Shown: in pieces, positions 58,051 to 64,000 of the stretch
Layout: every line of letters starts with the position of its first letter
Numbering within the stretch: position 1 is the stretch's first letter
Assembly: GCA_041654355.1 (NCBI GenBank)
Contig: JBAZDQ010000004.1
Coordinates: 1-64,000, forward strand
DNA from: DMER64 sp041654355
GTDB taxonomy: Bacteria > Bacteroidota > Bacteroidia > Bacteroidales > UBA932
Length of the DNA: 64,000 nucleotides
Reading direction: 5' to 3'
Notes under the pieces: generated by a model
Database searches by the model: none
Told to the model about the DNA's origin: nothing
Seen by the model: only the letters and a program-made list of their open reading frames with translations
Translations under genes and position numbers: made by a program

Positions 58051-60246
58051 TTCTTTTTGTTCAAGAATTGTGGTGATTTTCCTGCGATTTGGCGGAATGC
58101 GTTGCCTGATGCGTGTAGGCTGCGGTTCCTCTTGTTGGCGGATTTCCTCCCCGGGTTTTGGTGGAGTGGTACTGTCCATTAAAGACTCCAATGGCAGGAA
58201 CGGGTTTATTCTGTTTTCGCTTTCCCGTCTATTCAATTCTTTTACGGCATCAATAGTAACACCGCTACGCAGTGTGGACGGAAGGGCATGTACACTTGGA
58301 AAATACTTAAGGGTGTAAGGGAAAAGCGGTGGTTTATAAATAATTCCCGTTTTAAGCGGCGACGGAATGATGCTTCTTTGGGTAATGCTGTACCTGTCTA
58401 CAGGCCTGTCGGTAGCTCTCCAGTTGAAATCGGCCAAACGTTCCTGTTCCTTTTTCAGATCAAAAAGCGGTATCATATCACTTTTTACTGATTTTTTGTA
58501 AATAATGCGTTCTGCCCTTCTTTCTTTCAGCATTACATTCATTTCATCACATTCTTTAATATTAAGCGATGTGATGAGACTGTCCTCCGGTATATAAAAA
58601 AGTGCTTTGACGTTTTTCAAGGCATCAAAACGGAAAATATCGTTGTCCCGTATATGTGCCTGCATCATATCTCCCTTGATCTGGTGAAAAAATATTTCTT
58701 CTTCCTGCGAAATAAGGAACGATCCCGAGAGAAAATCAACCCGGTACAAGGAGTCCCTGCTGAAGCGGAAAAAGATACTGTCTGCACTCAACTGGCTTTC
58801 CTGGTTCCATATGACAGGTTTTCCGTATTGTCTTAGCACAGAGTCTATGCTGTTGAAAACCAAGGAATCACAGACTGACTGCAGATCACTTCTATAGACT
58901 TTGACGTTGTTATATCCATAGAAAAGATGCACTTCTGTAGTATTGAACAAACTGTCCCCTTCCTGACGTACACCGGCAAGAAACATACTGTCTATTTTGA
59001 TCAGGTTTATTTGTATATCCAGTGAATCTGTCAGGATCATTCTTTTGGTCAGTTCATTTTCGGGATCGGGAACCGTATCTGTTTTTTCGGGAACAGATTC
59101 CGGTTTTTTAACTGTTTCAGAGGCGATAAGCGTGTCAACGGTGGTAATGGTGTCAGCGGCAGCCAGGGAGTCTGCCGGAAATGAAGCTTTTGTACGAACA
59201 GGTATTTCCCGGCGCTCAAAAGCACGGGTTCTGTCCAGGGAATCCATCCGGCCAATAGTAGTGGTAAAGACGCGAAGGGTATCTGCGCCCAGGAATAGCG
59301 AATCCGTACGGTTTGTTTCCGGATCTGTCTCGGAGGCAACAAAGACAGGATTTTCCGTTACCTGTACCCAGTCCGGTTCACGCCGGAAATCCAGGCGGTC
59401 TCCCAGGACCAGGATCTGCTGGGTAGTATCCCGAACCTGCACGTTTTGCAACAATGTTCCGGAATTGCTCAGACGATCGTAATGAACGTCATCGGCGTTG
59501 ATCTCCTGTTCCTCGGTTTGAATGAAGACATCATCTAAAAAGTGAAAAAGCTCTTTTTCCCTTTCGTAAGTCCCTTCGTGGCAGGTAAGAAATCCATCCG
59601 TGTGCCATGCCTGCACGTTTCCCCAAAACTCGGCAAGGTTAAGATCGGTGTGGTAATAAAGGGAATCGGCCTTTATTTTAAGGGTGTCTGTCCCCATTTC
59701 CACGTGCTCATACAGGCAAAACAGCTTTTCCTTGGAATAATAGTAACCCCGGCGGCTCTCCAGCAGGGTCCCTTCGTTATCGACCATACTTCCCCCGTTG
59801 AAGAAATACCCGATACTGTCCTTTGTGTTGAAGTTAAGGTGTTGTGTACGAAGACGGTTCTGGTCTTTGTCTATGAGTTCAACCACCCTTCCGCGGACTT
59901 CTGCAATATTAAGGTTTCCCAGATAATGTATGGTTTCACCGGTCAGGCGGGTCCCTTCCTGGATAATTTCAACATTTCCAACGGCATGGATCACGTTCTG
60001 TTCGGTATTCCAGATGGCCGTGTCACAGAGAATGAACGTGTCATTGTGGAGAAAACGGGCCGGACCGGTTACTTTCCGGTAACTGACCCCGAACAATTCG
60101 TACATTTCCGCCACCTGTGCACTGATCAGATGCACTTTGTCATCTTCCGGCCGCTCCTGAACTGAGGGTTGTCCCAGAACGTGATGACTGGCTGTTATCA
60201 ATCCCGTAATGCATACGAGAAACAGCAAAATCCGGTGTTTTTTCAT
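58027..60246 (-). CDS. OstA-like protein, large LptA/LptD N-terminal-like
   Basis: From ATG 60246 it has 739 residues with a signal peptide (to about 25). Residues about 35-270 look like repeated OstA/LptA beta-jellyroll strands (VHLISAQVAEMYE, CDTAIWNTEQNVIHAVGNVEIIQEG, LTGETIHYLGNLNIAEVRG). The middle is acidic and rich in Asp/Thr/Glu, and the C-terminus is rich in Pro, Arg and Gln. OstA-type proteins carry LPS across the periplasm. It is far larger than LptA (about 185). The ATG overlaps the stop of the SurA-like gene (TAATG). Confidence 0.82.
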   Translation of the reverse strand: MKKHRILLFLVCITGLITASHHVLGQPSVQERPEDDKVHLISAQVAEMYELFGVSYRKVTGPARFLHNDTFILCDTAIWNTEQNVIHAVGNVEIIQEGTRLTGETIHYLGNLNIAEVRGRVVELIDKDQNRLRTQHLNFNTKDSIGYFFNGGSMVDNEGTLLESRRGYYYSKEKLFCLYEHVEMGTDTLKIKADSLYYHTDLNLAEFWGNVQAWHTDGFLTCHEGTYEREKELFHFLDDVFIQTEEQEINADDVHYDRLSNSGTLLQNVQVRDTTQQILVLGDRLDFRREPDWVQVTENPVFVASETDPETNRTDSLFLGADTLRVFTTTIGRMDSLDRTRAFERREIPVRTKASFPADSLAAADTITTVDTLIASETVKKPESVPEKTDTVPDPENELTKRMILTDSLDIQINLIKIDSMFLAGVRQEGDSLFNTTEVHLFYGYNNVKVYRSDLQSVCDSLVFNSIDSVLRQYGKPVIWNQESQLSADSIFFRFSRDSLYRVDFLSGSFLISQEEEIFFHQIKGDMMQAHIRDNDIFRFDALKNVKALFYIPEDSLITSLNIKECDEMNVMLKERRAERIIYKKSVKSDMIPLFDLKKEQERLADFNWRATDRPVDRYSITQRSIIPSPLKTGIIYKPPLFPYTLKYFPSVHALPSTLRSGVTIDAVKELNRRESENRINPFLPLESLMDSTTPPKPGEEIRQQEEPQPTRIRQRIPPNRRKITTILEQKESETQKVE

Positions 60247-61610
60247 TATTTGATCCAACCGTCCCGTTTGAAAGTACAATCCCTGAACAGGGGATCGATG
60301 CGGATATATGTGGTTTGTTGTTTTTCTTTAATGAAGTTTTCTATGGCGTCCATACGTTGTTTGTTTTCGGCCATATTCTGAATGACATTGTAATCATCTT
60401 CCATGTTGGCTGTATGGGAAGGAATTATCTTGTCCAGCCGGATGATCTTGTAAATTACGTTTCCTTCGCGGCCTTCATTGTCCCTGCTTTCAAATGCCGT
60501 GGAAATATCACCTTCTTTCATGTCCTTGATTACGTTATAATCACTGGTTTTGAGCTGGTCCTTTTCAAAAAGCATGGATCCGGTATTCTCATCGGCCATA
60601 CGTCCCCCGTTCAGACGTGAAGGAGGGTCTTCCGAGTAAAGTACAGCAGCTCTTTCAAAAGTGATGCTGTCCGTTTTTATAACATTACTTAAGCTGTCAA
60701 GGCGGTTCATACAGGTAATCTTCTCGGAGCTCAGAACCTCGGGTTTCAGGAGTATATGACGAGCATTGAACATATCACCTTCGCGCTCAATTAACTGGAT
60801 AAGGTGATAACCGTCAGGAGTTTCCACGATCTGTGAAACTTGTCCTTCTTTTAATACAATGGCGGCGTCCCCGAATGCAGGCCAGTACATCTGTTTGGCA
60901 GCCATGCCCAGTTCTCCGCCGCGGCGGGCCGAGTAGGGGTCCTGAGAATATAATGTGGCCAGGGTACTGAAACGTTCTCCGTTCAGGATCCTTTCCCTGA
61001 ATTCCAGAAGACGCTCTTTAACCATCAGGATGGCTTCCTCTTTTGGGGGATAAAGCACTATCTGGCTTAGCTGGTACTGAGTGGGAATGATGGGAAGGCT
61101 GTCCTTTGGGGTGTCCCGGTAAAAATCTTCAATGTCTTTTGGAGTAAGGGGCGGTACGCTTTCGGTAATGGTAGATTGCATATCCCGGGTAAGGCTTTGT
61201 TCACGGAACAATTCCCTCCATTCCTGTTTAAGCCTGAAGATGGGTTTGTGGAAATATTCTTCGGTTGCTTTTTCTCCGCCCAGACGTGTTTTGATGTCCT
61301 GCAGCCTGTTTTCCAGTTCAAGTTCCACGTATTCTTCGTTCACGGTAAGGCTGTCCAAACGGGCCTGGCTAAGCATCAGTTTGGAAACCAGCATGTTCTC
61401 CAATATTTCACAACGGATGTTTTTATCCGAGATAACCCCTTGCATGATCTGCATTTGTACTTCTTCTTCTATTGTCGAAAGCTGGATCATTTCATTTCCT
61501 ATCAGGGCAATAACTTTATCCACCAGGCCGTTGCCGTATTTTTGTCCAAAAGCCGAACCGGCGGTTAACAGAAGAACCAAAATACTTATTGCAGATTTTC
61601 TAATCTTCAT
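60246..61610 (-). CDS. SurA-like periplasmic peptidyl-prolyl isomerase
   Basis: Chaperone for outer-membrane proteins. The 454-residue protein has a signal peptide (to about 22), the SurA N-terminal domain (VDKVIALIGNEMIQLSTIEEE, about 30-50), and two parvulin-type domains, the first with YSQDPYSARRGGELGMAAK (about 225-245), the second with NARHILLKP (about 280) and a less conserved core. It sits between a related lipoprotein and the OstA-like gene, which points to outer-membrane biogenesis. Confidence 0.9.
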   Translation of the reverse strand: MKIRKSAISILVLLLTAGSAFGQKYGNGLVDKVIALIGNEMIQLSTIEEEVQMQIMQGVISDKNIRCEILENMLVSKLMLSQARLDSLTVNEEYVELELENRLQDIKTRLGGEKATEEYFHKPIFRLKQEWRELFREQSLTRDMQSTITESVPPLTPKDIEDFYRDTPKDSLPIIPTQYQLSQIVLYPPKEEAILMVKERLLEFRERILNGERFSTLATLYSQDPYSARRGGELGMAAKQMYWPAFGDAAIVLKEGQVSQIVETPDGYHLIQLIEREGDMFNARHILLKPEVLSSEKITCMNRLDSLSNVIKTDSITFERAAVLYSEDPPSRLNGGRMADENTGSMLFEKDQLKTSDYNVIKDMKEGDISTAFESRDNEGREGNVIYKIIRLDKIIPSHTANMEDDYNVIQNMAENKQRMDAIENFIKEKQQTTYIRIDPLFRDCTFKRDGWIK

Positions 61611-62466
61611 CCTTATCGTAGATTTTTATTGTTTGTTTGTTCCAACCCTCTTTCAGTACCCGGGTCTCGAGGTCTTTTAACAGTTGCTGCTTTCTTTTGC
61701 TGATAATAATCTGGCGTATATTTGCCCGGATGTGTTCCATAGGGGCGGAATTTCCGGCCGGAATAAACTCACTTACCGATACCAGGTACGCATACAAGCT
61801 GTCCCTGGTGTCTATGTATCCGGCAGGTTTGAGTGCCTGCAATACCGTTTCCCTTCCAACGGGCAAATCTTGTGCCAATTCACCGGCTGATACCCATCTG
61901 TTTTCATAATTGGTATAGATCTCGGCAGAACTTTCGCAGAGCCGGTCCAGTTGGGCAAGATCTTCCAGGGTGTTGGAGCGGTAAATATTGCGTACCATTG
62001 GAAGATAAGGTGAATGCAGCCGCATACGGATAAGCCTGGCCCTGACCAGGGGCTCATCCAACAGAAAAAGTTCAAGGTTGTCTGTGTAGTAGTCTTGGAT
62101 CTCATCGGTATTAATGAGGGTATCTATGCGTTCTTCAACGTATTTTTTCTGATACCGGAAAACCAACAGGGATTTTCGGTAATCAGCAAGTTCCTGTTCC
62201 ACGTCTTTTTCTTCTCTAGAAAGCTCTTCTTCCGCCTTTTTCAGGAGCAGGTTATCGATAGCCCAGAGATCTATATAATGGTTTACCATGTTCTGTGAAT
62301 CTCGGGCAGAATATGCTTCCTGCAGCAACCCTTCCACGTCTCTTTTGTAAAGAATCTCTTTTCCTATTTGTGCCATGCGCTCCGGTTCATTGCCAAACCA
62401 TCGTTTCAGATGTTGACAGGAAGTCAGTGTAATAAGACAGAGTGTAATGTAACCCCATTTTTTCAT
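61600..62466 (-). CDS. SurA/PrsA-like lipoprotein with degenerate parvulin domain
   Basis: The 288-residue protein has a lipobox (LTSC, Cys17), a long helical N-terminal chaperone-like part (about 30-130, rich in Glu/Lys) and a C-terminal part that follows the parvulin layout (VRARLIRMRLH, ENRWVSAGEL, YAYLVSVSEFIPAG) but lacks the GGxLG core and the catalytic residues, so isomerase activity is doubtful. The end overlaps the SurA-like gene by 11 bases. It is probably a holding chaperone for outer-membrane proteins (inference). Confidence 0.78.
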   Translation of the reverse strand: MKKWGYITLCLITLTSCQHLKRWFGNEPERMAQIGKEILYKRDVEGLLQEAYSARDSQNMVNHYIDLWAIDNLLLKKAEEELSREEKDVEQELADYRKSLLVFRYQKKYVEERIDTLINTDEIQDYYTDNLELFLLDEPLVRARLIRMRLHSPYLPMVRNIYRSNTLEDLAQLDRLCESSAEIYTNYENRWVSAGELAQDLPVGRETVLQALKPAGYIDTRDSLYAYLVSVSEFIPAGNSAPMEHIRANIRQIIISKRKQQLLKDLETRVLKEGWNKQTIKIYDKDED

Positions 62467-62477
62467 GACAGGAAAAA

Positions 62478-63947
62478 TTACCGGGAATAATTAGGTGCTT
62501 CACGCGTAATGGTCACATCATGAGGATGGTTTTCTATGACACCGGCAGAGGTGATTCTCACAAATTCCGCCTTCTTCAGGGAAGCCAGGTCTGGTGTTCC
62601 GCAATAACCCATTCCGGCCCTTAAGCCTCCGGTCATCTGGTAAAACACTTCACTCAGTGTCCCTTTATAGGGGACCTGGGCCACGATCCCTTCCGGAACT
62701 AATTTTTTAATGTCATCTTCGGTGTCCTGGAAATAACGGTCTTTTGATCCCTGCTGCATGGCTTCCAGCGAACCCATGCCGCGATAACTTTTAAATTTCC
62801 TGCCGTTTAGGATGATGGTTTCACCCGGGGATTCTTCCACTCCGGCAAAGAGGGATCCTGCCATGACCGTATCTGCTCCGGCCGCCAGGGCTTTTACCAT
62901 GTCCCCCGAGTATCTTATTCCACCGTCGGCAATGACCGGGACACCTTTTTCCCTAAGCGCCTCGTAAGTTTGCATAATGGCCGACAACTGGGGTACGCCC
63001 ACTCCGGCAACAACCCGGGTGGTACAGATGGAACCGGGGCCGATGCCGACTTTTACGGCGTCGGCCCCGGCCTCGGCAAGGGCTAATGCTCCGGATGCCG
63101 TGGCCACGTTCCCCGCCACAATATCCAAATGAGGGAAGGTCTGTTTTGCTTTTCTTACCGTCTCCAGCACTCCGGCAGAATGGCCGTGTGCTGTATCTAT
63201 AACAACGGCATCAATATCAACGGTAAGTAATTTCTCGATCTTTTCCAGTGTATCGGCTTTTACCCCGACGGCGGCAGCGGTGCGAAGCCTCCCCTTGCTA
63301 TCCTTGCTGGCCTTAGGGTTGTCCTTGATCTTGGTGATGTCTTTGAAGGTCAGCAACCCTATTAGTTTAAAGTTTCTGTCCACTACCGGAAGTTTTTCAA
63401 TCTTGTAGATTTTCAGTAGTTCCGTGGCACTACCCAGGTCGGCTCCGTCGTGAATTGTGATCAGGTTTTCTTTGGTCATGATATCCCGGATGGAAGTCCC
63501 CAGATTTTCTACAAATCGCAGATCCCGGTTGGTGATGATCCCTATAAGACGGTGTTTTTCATCTACTACGGGTATGCCACCTATATGGTTGTCTGCCATT
63601 AATTTCAGGGCGTCTCCCACGCAGGCGTCCGGTGAGATCACTATGGGATCATAGATCATGCCGCTTTCCGACCTTTTGACTTTACGTACGTGTTCCATTT
63701 GTTGTTCTATGGACATGTTTTTGTGGATGACGCCTATTCCGCCTTCCCGGGCAATTGCAATAGCCAGGGATGAGTCGGTAACGGTGTCCATGGCCGATGA
63801 GACAATAGGAGCACTTAAAACTATATTCCTTGAAAAGCGCGTGGTAAGATCTACGTCACGCGGAAGTACGGAGGATGCGGCCGGGAGAAGAAGAACGTCA
63901 TCAAAAGTGAGTCCTTCATAAATAATACGATTGCTGAAAGATTTCAT
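62478..63947 (-). CDS. guaB: IMP dehydrogenase
   Basis: Oxidises IMP to XMP with NAD, the committed step of guanine nucleotide synthesis. The 489-residue protein has the (beta/alpha)8 barrel with two CBS domains inserted (about 95-205: SPDACVGDALKLMADNHIGGIPVVDE and IHDGADLGSATELLKIYKIEKLPVVD). The catalytic Cys loop is GPGSICTTR, preceded by GADAVKVGIG. The flap region RYFQ is present near residue 410. First gene of the minus-strand run that ends with the OstA-like gene; 11 bases to the next gene. Confidence 0.96.
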   Translation of the reverse strand: MKSFSNRIIYEGLTFDDVLLLPAASSVLPRDVDLTTRFSRNIVLSAPIVSSAMDTVTDSSLAIAIAREGGIGVIHKNMSIEQQMEHVRKVKRSESGMIYDPIVISPDACVGDALKLMADNHIGGIPVVDEKHRLIGIITNRDLRFVENLGTSIRDIMTKENLITIHDGADLGSATELLKIYKIEKLPVVDRNFKLIGLLTFKDITKIKDNPKASKDSKGRLRTAAAVGVKADTLEKIEKLLTVDIDAVVIDTAHGHSAGVLETVRKAKQTFPHLDIVAGNVATASGALALAEAGADAVKVGIGPGSICTTRVVAGVGVPQLSAIMQTYEALREKGVPVIADGGIRYSGDMVKALAAGADTVMAGSLFAGVEESPGETIILNGRKFKSYRGMGSLEAMQQGSKDRYFQDTEDDIKKLVPEGIVAQVPYKGTLSEVFYQMTGGLRAGMGYCGTPDLASLKKAEFVRITSAGVIENHPHDVTITREAPNYSR

Positions 63948-63966
63948 GTCCGGTGATTTTATCTTG

Positions 63967-63974
63967 CAAATATA
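63967..63974 (-). promoter_or_regulatory. guaB operon promoter, -7 box TATATTTG
   Basis: Exact TAnnTTTG match on the minus strand, 19 bases before the guaB ATG. Nothing else is recognisable in the last 26 bases of the window. Confidence 0.68.
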
Positions 63975-64000
63975 AAGAAAACGAGGGATTATGTATTATC

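Noticed and set aside
59542..60165. 207-codon plus-strand frame inside the OstA-like gene
   Set aside because: Antisense to the beta-repeat region of a gene with a signal peptide and clear operon context; no promoter or motif supports it.
1..64000. tRNA or rRNA genes, CRISPR arrays, insertion sequences, phage genes, defence systems
   Set aside because: All gaps are under about 95 bases and were read through; none holds a cloverleaf, spaced repeats or terminal repeats, and no transposase, integrase, nuclease or toxin gene is among the coding regions.

Overview
The window is a gene-dense piece of chromosome from a member of the Bacteroidota, most likely order Bacteroidales. I infer this from the repeated TAnnTTTG promoter boxes, the scarcity of Shine-Dalgarno sequences, and families typical of the group: DUF4249, DUF4831, DUF3108, GSCFA, SDR-type threonine dehydrogenase, OstA-like protein, and the rnfBCDGEA gene order. 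The genus cannot be told from sequence alone. No rRNA, tRNA, CRISPR array, insertion sequence or prophage is visible, and no gap between genes exceeds about 95 bases.

Layout. 1-9133: the spc/alpha ribosomal operon from the end of rplX to rplQ, including secY, map, infA and rpoA, closed by a strong terminator. 9210-13386: tgt, an LptF/LptG-type permease, threonine dehydrogenase and a Na+/Ca2+ exchanger. 13390-16135: a nucleoside transporter (minus strand), a GSCFA protein and HU. 16223-19481: a TonB-dependent receptor with its DUF4249 lipoprotein. 19441-25152 (minus): alaS, a second LptF/LptG permease, fmt and thiamine pyrophosphokinase. 25236-38275: sixteen same-strand genes with almost no gaps, running from two M23 peptidases through MerR, Nif3, a zinc-ribbon protein, an aminotransferase and dnaB to an RseC-like protein, the whole Rnf complex and a small TPR protein. 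38282-45455: a PBP5-like carboxypeptidase, a GH2 glycosidase with a small lipoprotein, a cyclophilin, dut, murF and a glycosyltransferase. 45491-53250: a U32 protein, a transporter cluster (POT, EamA, ABC fusion), a lipid A type acyltransferase and DUF4831. 53261-57321: pepD, rpsF-rpsR-rplI and glyA. 57334-63947: an exported protein of unknown function, then (minus) guaB, a SurA-like lipoprotein, a SurA-like PPIase and an OstA-like protein, which together look like an outer-membrane biogenesis operon.

Most genes are housekeeping: translation, secretion, replication, envelope building, and Rnf-based coupling of ferredoxin/NADH redox to an ion gradient. The observations most worth a second look are structural. 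(1) Five of six divergent gene pairs carry back-to-back -7 boxes whose left edges lie 18-21 bp apart, so the two core promoters must overlap. (2) Eight clear boxes, plus one imperfect box, end 4-7 nt before the start codon, which implies leaderless or nearly leaderless mRNAs. (3) An ABC permease carries substrate-binding lobes in an apparently permuted order and has no ATPase gene nearby. (4) The rpsF promoter is embedded in what looks like the pepD terminator hairpin. I did not find a defence system, a biosynthetic cluster or any clearly novel multi-gene system.
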